Shown here piece by piece: positions 10,709-23,920 of a stretch of 64,000 bases of DNA. The translations under genes were made by a program, and so were the position numbers. Every line of letters starts with the position of its first letter. Position 1 is the first letter of the stretch. The stretch spans positions 2,329,248-2,393,247 of the forward strand of contig NW_006921534.1 in assembly GCF_000340215.1 (NCBI RefSeq), read 5' to 3'. The DNA is from Pseudocercospora fijiensis CIRAD86. Its lineage: Eukaryota; Ascomycota; Dothideomycetes; Mycosphaerellales; Mycosphaerellaceae. The notes beneath the pieces were generated by a model. The model saw only the letters and a program-made list of their open reading frames with translations, ran no database searches and had not been told where the DNA came from.

Positions 10709-12144
10709 GCAAGTGCCTCTTCGGCGTCGCTGAAGCTGAAGGTGTCGTCCGATTGCGCACCGCATTGCAAAGTCAGTGTCGTTGCAGTTGTGAATGGATA
10801 TTGAGCCAACGGTCAGCTCTATGTGAATGCTTCTGCAGCTAGATCTGAACCTCGACCACTGCTCTCATGCACCACCTGGTTCAGGTTCTACCCACCCACA
10901 GCAAGAGTACGTTCAAGTAGATAGAGCCGGAGACCGGAACACCAACCACAGATCCCACGCTGCGATCACCTTCTGGCTCTTCCTCGCGGACTTGGCTGTC
11001 CCAGGTCGTTCCTCCTGACCAGGAACGAGCTACTGAAATAGCAGCTGAGGCTTTTGCGTGGCTGTCACGCTCTGGCGGCACATTCGTCAAGGACGCTTCA
11101 AGCTTATGGCACAGCCTCCGGCGTGTCATGGACAGCTATATAATCTCTCCAACAAGAGTTTGTAGGCTCTTGGCTCACCAGATATGGCAGACAGATCATG
11201 CGAAAAGCCCGAGGAGACGTCTTTCAACCGCGTCTACTCTTGGCGCTTGGCTTGTCTCACTCTGCTTCATACAACAACGTTTGCACCTACGTAAACGCTT
11301 TCGAGCATGCGCTTCACGTCGCTCTAATCACAGTGTGAAGAAGTCGCCAGTGTGGACGACTCGGCAAGGTCTGTTCTTCAACATGCTGTTGTCAAGCTCG
11401 AGGTTATTAGGATTTGACCCATCGCAGAGGCAGTCTTGGAATACGGGAGCTGCTGCGCTCGAGAAACCCGGCTCTCCTCTTGCTTATTAGCCCGCTATAT
11501 TTTAGACTCTAGCGTGGCGTCTTCGAGCATCGGTATTCCGACTGACACCGCGATCAACGTAAATGCTGCTTCCGCGGGAAGGAGACTGACGCCGCGTTAT
11601 GGATTGACAAAATCCGCCTCCTGCAATCTGCTGAAGAGTCTTGGAATCGAGCGAAATCTGTACCAAACGTCACTACCCAAGACAAGCATTGCACATAAAT
11701 TTCCAACTACTAACACTACTGTATTGATCCATTCACGCCTGTCCATGTTAGTAGAGCTTTACGATGCAAGAGGCAAGCCATGTGCAAGTATCTGCACGAC
11801 CACCTTGCTAGCTTCAAAAACGTGGTTCTGCGATCCGAAAACAATCGCCCAGCATTCACGACAAGACTGTACCAAGACTCGACCTGACGTCGGCTCTCGT
11901 CTAGCGGCAATAAATAATTGGAGCGCTCTGGCTCTCAGTACCAAGAAAGCGGAGAGTACCAAAACATGCTTAACAACCGAGTGTGAAACTCTAAAATTGC
12001 CTGCTCAATGCGGAGGCCTTGGCATTGGGACCAAATCGTCGTAGCGATATTTTGGTCTTATTGGAGGCGTAGTGCCTAAGATCTAGCATTCTAGTATTTA
12101 AACCTCCTACTATAGTTTAACTTTCCTACTATCCTATTCTAGTT
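10709..12144. other. Poorly resolved region with candidate ORFs before the transposon block
   Basis: Between GPI10 and the transposons a plus-strand frame is open from 10921 to 11490 (Ser/Pro/Thr-rich, first ATG at 11128), and another from 11436 to 12044 (202 codons). The first reads somewhat like a protein (for example SGGTFVKDASSLWHSL), but no convincing upstream exon with an ATG could be spliced to it. The second has no recognisable content and stops exactly where the mutated TpA-rich DNA begins at about 12045. Either could be part of a real gene disrupted by nearby transposon insertion. I cannot support a model. Confidence 0.35.
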
Positions 12145-12149
12145 AGAAT
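12145..12149. repeat. Target-site duplication AGAAT, left copy (element 1)
   Basis: AGAAT directly precedes the TG start of the left LTR. The same five bases follow the end of the right LTR at 26312-26316. Five-bp duplications are normal for Ty3/gypsy integrases. Confidence 0.9.
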
Positions 12150-12345
12150 TGTAAGAAGGGTATGTTAGTAGGTAGATAGGGTAGTAGTAGGTACGAGTAG
12201 TATTCGATAAGGATCTAGAAGGAGAGGGAGGAAGGTAGGAGAGTTAGCCTAACGCTAAGCGCCAAGCCCTGCCTAAGGCATTAAGACCCTAGCTTTACTC
12301 GGCCTAGTTATATGCTAATTACGTATAGCCTCTTTAGCCCTAATA
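12150..12345 (-). repeat. Left LTR of retrotransposon 1 (3' LTR in element orientation)
   Basis: A 196-bp repeat beginning TGTAAGAAGGG and ending CCCTAATA (ancestral ...CA). It matches 19075-19261 plus 26303-26311, the right LTR split by element 2. My hand alignment gives about twelve differences, all transitions, as expected for RIP. Confidence 0.9.
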
Positions 12346-15300
12346 TACGCTTCCCTTCTAAAGGCTACGCTCTCGTAGCCTACCTATATTCCAATCTCGA
12401 CCTCTATTGCTACTAACTTAGCAAATCTAATAAGCTACTTAGCCCGCGCTAAATTAAACACTTAACTACCTAATTATATAACTATATTAAACCTTACTTT
12501 TAATATAATATCTAACTCTAACTACGCTATCCTTATATATAATAAAGTAATATATGTCTATAAGAATTAAGGACTATCGACTAATTATAATACAAGCGCG
12601 TCTTCCCTACTATAATAGGTAGACGTACGAGGTATTGTAGCCCTACCTCCGTTCTAAGTAATGTCGTACCGAGTTCTTTACGTCTACTCTTAAAAGACCT
12701 AGCAATGTCCGCTTCTAAGGGTTGTCCGTTCCGAGGGATTGTTCTTATTATTACGAGGGCTATTATTTACTATCGTAGTTTTACTAGCCCTAATTAGTTA
12801 GGTTTAGCAGCCTTTAAGTATTAACTAATTATATCTTTTTAAAAAACTTAGTCCTTCTAGTTTCTATAGGTAAAGGCTATTATAAGTGCAGTAGTAGAGG
12901 TTCGCCTCGCTTAAAGGGTTAGAAAGATCGAGGAGTAACCTATTGTCTATAAGATCGACCCCGGCTAGCTTAGCTCTATAGTTTTGCCCTTAGTTAGCTA
13001 GTCTATTAGTCGCTTAATCTTTTAAGCGGCTTAAAGTTTTAATTAAAGTTTTAATTAAACCTTTAATATAGCTATTCTTTTAACTTAATTAGTATAGCGC
13101 GCTTCCGGCCTTAGGCTATAGTATAGGTAAGGTTGTTTTCGTAAGTGCGGTAGCAATAGTAGGTAATATTAATAATAGCGGCGCTAGTCGTCTTAGCGCT
13201 AACTTTACCTTCTTCTAATTTCCTTCTTTAACTAATAATAACTCGGTAATACTGTTACTAATATAGCTATGTCCTTCCTTTCTTAAATAGTAACATACTC
13301 CGTAATACTATTACTAATATAGCCGCGCCGGCTGCGCCGTCGTTATTATTATTATTACTATTTACGCGCGCGCCGTCCTCGTAGATCGCCTAGGCCTTAA
13401 GGCCCTAATAGAAGGAAGAAATAAAAAGGGGCGCTAAGAGAAGGGTCTTATAGGTTGCGCTAGTAAAGAGGTAGATCCCTTAAAAGAGTAGGCGATTAAT
13501 TAACGCGTTATAGCGCGTTTAGTGTAATCTTATTGTCTTAGTTCGCCGGCCTCTAATTAGTTAGCTAATAGTACCCCGGGGGTAGCATTATCCCTAGGCG
13601 GCATTATAGGCCCTTAGCCTTCTTCTTGTTCTTTATACTAGTCTAATACTTATCTAACAACTTAGTTATATCTTTAAAAGAACCTTTAGCTTCCTACGAG
13701 TCCTATTTAGGTAAATAGCCTTGCTATCTTAGAAGGTACTCCTTCTTGCCTTGTCTAGTCCGATGCTTTAGAATACGTTCTATAGACTATAGCTCTTCGC
13801 TATTAGCTAGTATGTCCTCGGATTTAGCAGGTGCTTTATCCCCTTCGCGTAGGTAGTACGGCTTAAGGAGGGATATATAGAAGGTGTTATAGATAGTGTA
13901 ATAAGGTAGAAGCTACAACTAATAAGCCTATATGCCCTTAGCCTCTCGAATGCGGAATAGGCCAATGTATCTTAGTACGAGCTTAGGCCTTGTTTTGCTA
14001 TTAGGTAATAGGTGTTTGCGGATACGGAGGTTCTTAGTGCTTAGCATAACTATATCGCCTTGTTTAAAGGTTATTAGTATATAGCGCTTATCGTAGTAGG
14101 TCTTTTAGTACTCTTAAGCCCTTGTTAGCTTCTTAGCTATCTTAGTATAGATTTCTCGCATCTTCTAGATACGTTCTATTACCGCTAGTGTTTCTAGTAC
14201 TTAACGCGCTTCCCTTTTCTTACGCTCGGCCTCGAGCGAGGTAAATAGATCTTATAGCAGGGCAGCGTTTTAGCCTATTATAGCTATATATAGTGAAACC
14301 TTAGTTAATAAGTATATACTATTATTGTATACGAATTCTATAGGCTATAGGAGATTAACCTAATCCTTAGGGTTCTCGTTAATATAACTGCGTAGGTACT
14401 ACTATAGGGTAGCATTCTGTCTCTCTATTTAACCGTTAGTCTATAGATAGAAGGCTATTAATAGCCGATGCTTTAGTCTTAGCTGTAGGCATATTTCGCT
14501 CTAATAGTGCGATATTAGTGTCGATCTACGATTAGATACTATCTCCTTAGAGGTTCCCTAATAGGTATAGAAGATGTTGTTCTATAGCGCCTCTACTATA
14601 TTAATAGCAGTCTAATCTTTCCGCGCCGGGATGTATCGAGCGCCTTTAGTAAATCGATCTACTATAATAAGGATAGTATTATATACGTCCTTGCTACCCC
14701 TACGCTTAGTAGGAGGAAGGCCTATAATAAAGTCTATTATAAGCTTAGTAAATAGCTTCCTAGGAACAGGAAGTAAAGACAACTCGCTAAATAGTAAGTG
14801 CTTTAGTACCTTAACTCGCTAGTATACTATATAGGTCTGTATATATTCCTTTATATGCCGCTTACTATTTAGCTAGTAGTATATACGCGATAGTAACTCG
14901 TACGACCTCTCTATGCTATAGTAACTAGCGAGCTTAATATTATAGTGCCTCTTTAAAAGCTCTTGTCTAATCGATTGCTTAGCGGGGACATAGTATCTGC
15001 CCTTAAACTTTAAGTAACCTTTATCGTCGATCGACTAACTATTACTCTTGCTAGATCGAGTCGCCCGTCTACTTACAAGCCTATTAATACGCTCGATAGC
15101 AAAGGCGTCCCTCTACTAAGTACGTAATAGCTTATCTATAAACGATTAACTATCCCTATTTATAAGGTTATTTAATAGCACCCTCGCTATTAAACGAGGT
15201 ACGCATTATATGTATCTAATAGCACTAGTAGCTAGTGCTATCGCTATAGATAGCAATATCTTTAATCGAGTCGTTATAGCTCGAGCAATCTACGTCCTTT

Positions 15301-16421
15301 TTAACGTATACTAGAAGAACGACAACTCTGCTATAGTATTTATTACCGCCGCGGGGTCCGGAGGTCCGCTTATCCTACGTTTACTTATTAATAATACGGG
15401 CTATAGCAATCTTATGCTATAGGGTTAGAAACAATAAATTAATATATTAGGTCTCGCTATCGTAATTAGGTCGCCTCGATAGGCTATTAGTAGGGTTACT
15501 TACGCCTAGCCGGTATAATATATTAAAATCGAACCTAGCGAGGTAGACGGCCTATCTAGCCTATCGACCTATAACCCTAGTAACCTTAGTAATGCTACGG
15601 AGGTTGTTATAGTCTATATAGACCTATATTATATATTAAGCCCTATCGAGGTAGTGCCTCTAATACTTAAAGGCCTCGATAATAGCTAGGAGCTCTTACT
15701 CGTAGGTCTCGTAGCGACGTTTAGTATTAATTATCTTCCTCGAGAAGAAGGCAATCGGGTGCTAGTAGGTATTATTAGCCTACTATAATATAATAGCTAA
15801 TATAGCGAACTGTAAAGCGTTAGTCTCAATTTGGATCTATTTGCTTAGTACGAAATAGTGCAATAAGGGGACTTTAGTAAAGCGTTGCTTTAGACCGTTA
15901 AAAGCGGCTTGTGCTCTATTAGTCTATTTAAATTCCCTAGTAGGGTTAGCCTTAGTTTTAGTAAGCTTAGTTAGAGGCATTATATGCTATAAATAGCTCT
16001 TAATAAAGCGACGATAGAAATTAGTAAAGCCGAGGAACGATTAAAGCTCCTTAATACTAGTAGGTATTAGCTACTTAGTAATAGTCTTAATCCGATTAGG
16101 ATTAGCCTTAACACCCTCGGTTGATACGAGGAAGCTAAGGAAGGACACCTCTTTAGTAGCAAAGGTGCATTTAGAGGGTTTGTAGTATAAGCTATAAGCC
16201 CGTAGGCGGTCGAGCACCTTACGTATAGCGGCCTAATGTTTCGCAATGTTAGGTAAATGTGTATAGACTAGGATATCGTCTAGATAGACTACGTAGAGGT
16301 AGTCTAATAGGCCTAATAGGGCCCGGTTAATATAGGACTAGAATGTTATAGGGGCATTAGCTAGGCCGAATAGCATAACTAAGTACTTAAAATAGCTATA
16401 GCGAGTGCGGAAGGCCGTCTT

Positions 16422-16823
16422 CTATTTATTACCCTTACGAATGCGAATGCGGTAATAGGCGTCCTTAATATCTAATATAGTATAGAAGTAGGCGCTAGAA
16501 AGGCGATCGAGGGTCTTATTAATAAGCGGAAGTAGATAGCGGTCTTTAATAGTAATAGCATTAAGTCTATAATAGTCGATATATAGACGTAGGCTACTAT
16601 CCTTCTTTAGTACGAATAGGATAGGTACACTAGTAGGGCTGTTACTATACCGAATACAACTATTAGCTAGGTTTTCCTCTAGGTACTTACGCAATATAGC
16701 AAGCTTACGCTTACTATAGTTGTAGAGTAGTCTAAAAGGAACCTCCTTGCCCTCTATAATATTAATCTTATAATCCGTCTCTTTAAACATAGGCAATGTC
16801 GATGCTAGGTAGTGTTTAAACAC
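16422..16823 (-). pseudogene. Reverse transcriptase fragment of element 1
   Basis: The longest surviving open frame of the Pol region, 133 codons. It has the Ty3/gypsy RT entry (FKETDYKINIIEGKEVPFR), the palm motif DYYRLNAITIKDRYLLPLI (usually DYRxLN) and the first catalytic Asp in ILDIKDAYYRIRI. The frame ends at a TAG where relatives have Trp, and homologous reading continues behind it (KTAFRTRY...). It is part of the degraded retrotransposon, not a gene. Confidence 0.88.
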
Positions 16824-19074
16824 ATTAATATAGGTCTCTCGGATAGGATCTAGTATACGGGCAAGCTAATTAGGATTATTAGGAGGCACAGGTTTATCGT
16901 TATTACTACCGAGCAAATCGGTAGTCGGATTAGCTAAGGCGGAGGCTAGTGTTAGGTTGCTAATAAACAGGACCCTAATATCGTTAGGGCACTCGCTAAT
17001 ATTAATATGTTTAATGTCCTCTTTCCTAGCGATTCTAAATCGCTATTATTAACTACCTAAGTCTATAACTATAGCATAGTACTTAAGAATAGGGTTGCTA
17101 ATAACAATGTTAGATAGGAGGCTGTCTATATCTACTACGTAGGTAGTAAAGTTTAGTAGGCGCTTATTACCGAGGTCGTCTCTTAGGGCTATATAGATAT
17201 AGTAGGCTCTATAGGTTAAGTGCCGAGCGTTATTAAACTAAGCAAGGGTTAGCAGGTTAGTCCTAGGCAGTTGTCGAAGGTCTAATTACTTAGCTAGGCG
17301 ATAGCTAATAAGGGCACTAACTAAATTTCCTAGATCTAGTATAACCTTAGTCTTATAGTTAGTTCTATACGTGTCCGAGACGAGACAGGTACGTATAATA
17401 GCTAGTACAATGTCGATAGTCTTACGCCGTATAAGGCTAATAGTTAGTGCGGCGCTTATTCTTTTTTCGAAGGTTAGCCTATAGGGATAGCGTTAGCCGC
17501 TAAGAGGTGCTTTCGGTATTTAGCGGAAGTACGGTTAATTCGGGCCTAGTCCTTAGGTTTGTCGTATTAGCCTAGTAGATAGCTAGTGCTATTACAATTA
17601 AAGCACTTCAATCCGGTTAGTAGACTGCCGTAGCTGTTGTTGCTATTATTAGCCGAGCGGTTAGTATTATAGGGATACGAGCCCCTTCTACGGCCCCTAT
17701 CGCGGCCTCCTCTATATAGCCGTCGGCTACGGCCTCTTCTACGGTCGTTACTGTTCCTATTATTAGTATTGTTATTATAGTAGGAACCCTAGTTTCCTCC
17801 GCGGCTACGGTTGCTACGGTTAGTACTAGCTAGTCGGATCCTCGATTCTAGTTATTATTAGAGCTAAATAGCCCGTTCGGCTGTTTCTACTTCGACTATA
17901 AATTAAATGCGTATTAGATTAGCTTGTTCGAATATATAGCGACGGTCTAATTCGAGGATAAGTTCCTATCTAAGTTTTAAGCGTATCTCGGAAATCTATA
18001 TAGAATTAGTCTTAGGCGGAAGGTCGTCTTTAAGGGTTTTTAAATAGGCCTCGAATAAGCGGGCCGATTAATTAGTCTTTTGCTTAGCTCGAAGGTACTA
18101 GTCCTAAGCATATTATTGCCTTAGTATAGGGTTTCTAAGGGTATCTAGTATAATAGTTTTATAGGTTTGCTACTAAATAGCGGTCTAATTAGTAAGGGAG
18201 TCGAAATAGTTATCCTAGGTGCGTTTTAGGTCTCTATTAATATATTGTATAGCATAGACGACTAACGAGTAATTATCCGGAAGAGCCCTAGGTGCGTTTC
18301 GCTAGTTAAGCTTATAGTTACGAATATAGTCGTTGTATTGCTTTCGGCTAGAGCTATTAAATACGGTATAGTCCTTAAGTTTAGCATCCTTCTTTTAGAC
18401 TGTAACGGGTAGTAAAGAAGGCCCTGCTATCGGCTTAGTATTAGTTGTTAGGGCCCCCTAAAGGCGGCGAAGCTCGAGGAGGTTATCTTTTAGCTACTGC
18501 TCTTAACGTAGGGTAGTAAGCCTGTTTTAAGTAGCTTCTTGAAGTCTCCCTACTAGTTAGGGCCCGAAGGCTAGTTAGCTATATCGTCGATTAACAATGT
18601 TATTAAGAATATCGTTAATAGGCAATTCTAGATTATCGCCTAGAACTATAGATTCTTCGGCAGGCCTAGTAGCAGGCTCTTTAGCAGGTGCTTTAGTAGG
18701 CACTTTAGTAGGTACTTCGGTAGGCACTATGCTACTAGTATTGTTATTACTAGCGCTGCTAGCGGCGCCGCGGTTATTGTTACTTTATAATAAGCCGGCT
18801 ATTATAAGGGGCGATACTAATAATGTATTATTAGCCCCTAAGATACGGATATAGCGGAATTAGTAGGTATCGGTCTAGTATGCTTAACTTAGTATAATAG
18901 GCCGTATAGAAGGTCTTGCTTAATAATTAGTACGGTTGTTTCGATAGAATAGTACGTATAGGTCCCGTTCTTTAGGCGCAATATAGTTAGATTAGTCTTA
19001 TTCGTAGCTATACCGCTAAAAGCTTAAAATAAGGACTATCTAGCTACTATCCTTAAAGGGTAGATCGAATACTA

Positions 19075-19261
19075 TATAAGAAGGGTATATTAGCAGGTAG
19101 ATAGGGTAGTAGTAAGTACGAGTAGTATTCGATAAGGATCTAGGAGGAGAGGGAGGAAGGTAGGAGAGTTAGCCTAACGCTAAGCGCTAAGCCCTACCTA
19201 AGGTATTAAGACCCTAGCTTTACTCGGCCTAGTTATATACTAATTATATATAGCCTCTTTA
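19075..19261 (-). repeat. Right LTR of retrotransposon 1, major part
   Basis: 187 bp matching the left LTR from base 1 (TATAAGAAGGG, with both G-to-A changes), ending in CTTTA where element 2 begins. The remaining nine bases (GCCCTAACA) are found at 26303-26311, beyond element 2. Together they restore the same 196-bp length as the left LTR. Confidence 0.9.
19257..19261. repeat. Target-site duplication CTTTA, left copy (element 2)
   Basis: CTTTA belongs to the right LTR of element 1 and is repeated at 26298-26302 directly after element 2. Confidence 0.9.
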
Positions 19262-19459
19262 TGTGAGAAGGGTTATATTAGCAGGTAGATAGGGTGGTAG
19301 TGAATTAGTGTAGTATTCGATAGAGATCTAAGAGGAGAGGGAGGAAGGCAGGCTAGTTAGCCTAACGCTAAGCGCTAAGCCCTGCCTAAGGCATCGAGAC
19401 CCTAGCTTTACTCGAGCCTGGTTATATGCTAATTACGTATAACCTCTTTAGTCCTGACA
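19262..19459 (-). repeat. Left LTR of retrotransposon 2 (3' LTR)
   Basis: 198 bp, TGTGAGAAGGG...TCCTGACA, the canonical TG...CA ends. It pairs with 26100-26297; by hand there are ten differences, all transitions. Confidence 0.92.
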
Positions 19460-22400
19460 TACGCTTCCCTTCTAAAGGCCGCGCCCTCGCGGCCGGTCTA
19501 TATACTATTCTCAACCTCTATTGCTACTAACTTAGCAGGTCTAGCAAGCTTCTTAGTCCGCGCTAAATTAAATACGCAATCACCGATTATGTAACTATAT
19601 TAAACCTTACCTCTAACACAATACAATGTCTAACTCTAACTACGCTATCCTTGTATATAATAAAGTGATATATAACTACGAGAATTAAGGACTATCGACT
19701 AATTACAATACGAGCGCACCTTCCCTACTATAATAGGTAGGTATACGGGGTATTGTAGCACTGCCCCCGTTCTGCGTAATGTCGTACCGAGTTCTTTGCG
19801 TCTACTCTAATAGACCTAGAAATGTCCGCTCCGAGGGTTTGTCCGTTCCGAGGGTTGTTCTTGTTATTACAAGGGCTATTATCTACTATCGTAGTTTCGC
19901 TAGCCTAAATTGGTTAGGTTTAGCAGCCTTCAAGTGTCAACCAATTATATCTTTTCAAAAAACTTAGTTCTTCTAGTTTCTATAGGTAAAGGCTATTGTA
20001 AGTGCAGTAGTAGAGGTTCGCCTCGCTTAAAGAGTTAGATAGATCGAGGAGTAACCTATTGTCCGTAAGATCGACCCCGGCTAGCTTAGCTCTATAGTTT
20101 TGCCCTTAGTTAGTCTATTAGTCGCTTAATCTTTTTGGGCGGCTCAAAGTTTTGATTAAACCTTTAACAGGCTCAAAGCTTTAATTAAAGTTTTGATTAA
20201 AGGTGCCTTAAAGTTTAACGCAGGTAAGGTTAACAATAGTAGCGACTAGGTAATGTTGATAATAGCGGCGCTAGTCGTCTTAGCGCCAACTTTACCTCGC
20301 TTCTAATCTTCTTCTTTAACTAATAGTACACTCCGCAACACCGTTACTAATATAGCCGCGCCGGCCGCGCCGTCTTCGCCGATTGCCTAGGCCTCGAGGC
20401 CTCGACAGAATAAGGGAACAAGAGGGGGACCTAAAGGGCACGTTAGTGAAGAGGTAGAGTCCTTAAAAGAGCAGGCAATTAGTTGACGCGTCGTAGCGCG
20501 CCTAGTATAGTCTTGTTATCCTTTGTTGCTAACAATTGATTGCCTCTAATTAGTTAGCTAATAGCACCCCGGGGGTAGCATTGTTCCTAGGCGACATTAT
20601 AGGCCCTTAGCCTTCTTCTTGTTCTTTATACTAGTCTAATACTCATCTAACAACTTAGTTATATCTTTAAAAGAACCTTTAGCTTCCTACGAGTCCTATT
20701 TAGGCGAATAGCCTTGCTACCTTAATAGGTACTCCTTCTTGCCTTGTCTAGTCCGGTGCTTTAGGATACGTTCTATAGACTATAGTTCTTTACTATTAGC
20801 TAGTATATCCTTAGATTTAGTAGGTGCTTCATCCCCTTCGCGCAGGTAGTACGGCTTAAGGAGGGATATATAGAAGGTGTTATAGATAGTGTAATAAGGT
20901 AGAAGCTATAACTAATAGGCCTAGGTACCCCTAGGTTCTCGGATACGGAAAGGGCTAATATACCTTAGTACGAGTTTGGGCCTTGTTTTGCTATTAGGCG
21001 AGGGGTGTTTGCGGATACGGAGGTTCTTCGTGCTAAGTATAACTAGGTCGCCTTGCTTGAAGGTTATTAGAAGGTGGTGTTTGTTATAGTAGGCCTTCTA
21101 ATAGGCCTAGGCCTTTGCTAGTTTGTTAGCTATCTTAGCGTGAATTTCTCGCATCTTTTAAACCCTCTTAATAGCCGCTAGTGTTTCAGGTTGACCTTAA
21201 CCCGCTTCCCTTTCCTTACGCTCGGCCTCGAGCGACAAGGGGTCTTGTAGTATAGTAGCGTTTTGGCCTATTATAGCGAAATAAGGTAACACCTTAGTAG
21301 ATAAGTAGACACTATTGTTATATACGAATTCGGCTAGTTATAGGAGGTTGACCTAGTCGTTAGGGTTCTCATTAATGTAGCTGCGTAGGTACTGCTATAG
21401 GGTGGCATTCTATCTCTCTATTTGACCGTTAGTCTATAGATAGAAGGCTATTAATAGCCGATGCTTTAGTCTTAGCTATAGGCATATTTCGCTCTAATAG
21501 TGCGATATAAATATCGAGCCCCTATCGGAGACTATCCCCTTAGGGGTTCCCTAATAGGTACAGAAGATGTTAGTCTATAGCGCCTTAGCTAGGTTAATAG
21601 CCGTCTAATCCTTTCGGGTAGGAATATAACGAGCGCCCTTAGTAAACCGGTCTACGACAACTAGGATAGCATTATACACATCCTTACTTCCCCTACGCTT
21701 AGCAGGCGGAAGGCCTATAATAAAATCTATTATAAGCTTAGCAAATAGCTTCTTTAGAATAGGGAGTAAAGACAACTCGCTAAATAGTAAGTGCTTTAGG
21801 GCTTTAACTCGTTAATACACGGCATACGTGTTTACGTAGTCCTTTATGTCCCGCTTACTATTTAGCTAGTAGTATATGCGCGATAGTAGCTCGTACGACC
21901 TCTCTATACTATAGTAACCGGCAAGCTCACTATTATAGTGTCGCTTAAGAAGCTCTTATCGGATCGAATGTTTAGCGGGGACATAGTATCTGCCCTTGAA
22001 CTTCAAATAACCTTTGTTATCGATCGACTAGTTATTACTCTTACTAGATCGAGTCTTTCGCCTACTTATAAGCTTGTCTATACGTTTAGTAGCAAAGGCG
22101 TCCCTCTACTAAGCCCGTAATAGCTTATCTATAAACGATTAACTATCCCTATTTGCAAGGTTATTTAATAGTACCCTCGCTATTGAACGAGGTACGCATT
22201 GTATATATCTAATAGCACTAGTAGCCGGATTAACTGCATTAGTGCTATCGCTGTTACTATATATTACGATGTCGACTAGGGAGTTATTATAACTTCTCCT
22301 ATCTGTGTCCTTAGCCCTTGCCTTAATACGCACTATTAATATAGTAAGAGTATTAATATACTTTAAGCCGTCGCGGAGTCCGGTAAGCCGCTTATCCTAC

Positions 22401-22948
22401 GCTTGCTTATTAATAATACGGGCTATAGCAATCTTATGCTATAGGGTTAGAAACAATAAATTGATGGATTGCTAAGTCCCGCTATCGTAATCAGGTCGCC
22501 TCGATAGGCTATTAGTAGGGTTGCTTACGCCTAGCCGATATAATATATCAAAATCAAACCTAGCGAGGTAGACGGCCTATCTAGCCTGTCGACCTATAAC
22601 TCTAGTAACCTTAGTAATGCTACGGAGGTTGTTATAGTCTATATAGACCTGTATCGTATATTAGGCCCTATTAAGGTAATGCCTCTAATACTTAAAGGCC
22701 TCGACAATGGCTAAGAGCTCTTGCTCGTAGGTCTCGTAGCGACGCTTAGCATCGATTATCTTCCTTAAGAAGAAGGCAATCGGGTACTAGTAATTGTTAT
22801 CAGCCTGTTGTAATATAATAGCTAATATAGTAAACTGTGAAGCGTTAGTCTTAATACGGATCTGTTTGCTTAGTACGAAATAGTATAATAAGGGGACTTT
22901 AGTAAAGCGCTACTTTAAACCGTTAAAAGCGGCTCGCGCCTTGTTAGT

Positions 22949-23215
22949 CTATTTGAACTCCCTAGTCGGGTTGGCCTTAGTTTTAGTAAGCTCAGTTAGG
23001 GGCATCACATGCCGTAAATAGCCCTTAATGAATCGGCGATAGAAGTTAGCAAAACCGAGGAACGACTGCAGCTCCTTAATTAACGTAGGAACAGGCCATT
23101 TAGTAATAGTTTTAATCCGTTTAGGATTAGCCTTAATACCCTTAGTTAATACGAGGAAGCCGAGGAATGACACCTCTTTAGCAGCAAAGGTACATTTAGA
23201 AGGCTTGTAATACAA
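22949..23215 (-). pseudogene. RT thumb/connection fragment of element 2
   Basis: 88 codons with YYKPSKCTFAAKEVSFLGF, KRIKTITKWPVP and LQSFLGFANFYRRFI, the typical Ty3/gypsy segment between RT and RNase H. It is in line with, and downstream of, the RT fragment at 23447-23920. Confidence 0.9.
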
Positions 23216-23446
23216 GCTATAGGCCCTTAGGCGATCGAGTACCTTGCGGACTATAGCCTAGTATTCCGCAATGTTAGGAGAGTATATATAAACTAGGATG
23301 TTATCTAGGTAAACTATACAGAGGTGATCTAATAGGCCTAACAGGGCCCGATTGATATAGGACTAGAATGTTATAGGGGCGTTTACTAGCCTAAATAGCA
23401 TAACTAGATACTCGAAATAGCTATAGCGGGTACGGAAGGCTGTTTT

Positions 23447-23920
23447 CTATTTATTACCCTTACGGATGCGGATGCGATAGTATACATCCTTAATATCTAA
23501 TATAGTGTAGTAGTAGGCACTAGAAAGGCGATCGAGGGTCTTATTAATAAGAGGAAGTAGATAGCGATCTTTAATAGTAACAGCATTAAGCCTACGATAA
23601 TCGACATAGAGGCGTAGGCTACTATCCTTCTTTAGTACGAACAGGATAGGGGCACTAGCAGGGCTGTTACTATACCGTATCCGGCTATTAGCTAGGTTTT
23701 CCTCTAGGTACTTACGCAATATAGTAAGCTCTCGTTCACTAAGGTTGTAGAGGGGTCTAAAAGGGACCTCTTTGCCCTCTATAATATTAATCTTATAATC
23801 CGTCTCTTTAAATATAGGCAATGTCGATGCCAAGTGGTGTTTAAACACATTAATGTAGGTCTCTCGAATAGGTTCTAGTATACGCTTAAGCTGTTTAGGA
23901 TCTATACTATTAGGGGGCAC
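23447..23920 (-). pseudogene. Reverse transcriptase fragment of element 2
   Basis: 157 codons covering the RT entry and fingers/palm, including VDYRRLNAVTIKDRYLLPLI and ILDIKDVYYRIRI. It ends at TAG 23447-23449, the same former-Trp codon that is TAG in element 1 (16422-16424). Confidence 0.9.

Noticed and set aside
11436..12044. 202-codon ORF as a confident gene
   Set aside because: No recognisable domain; kept only as a possible disrupted gene in the regional note.
14631..14822. Plus-strand ORFs inside the retrotransposons (also 18597-18854, 19779-19967, 21938-22120, 25619-25879)
   Set aside because: They are antisense to integrase and Gag regions that read on the minus strand.
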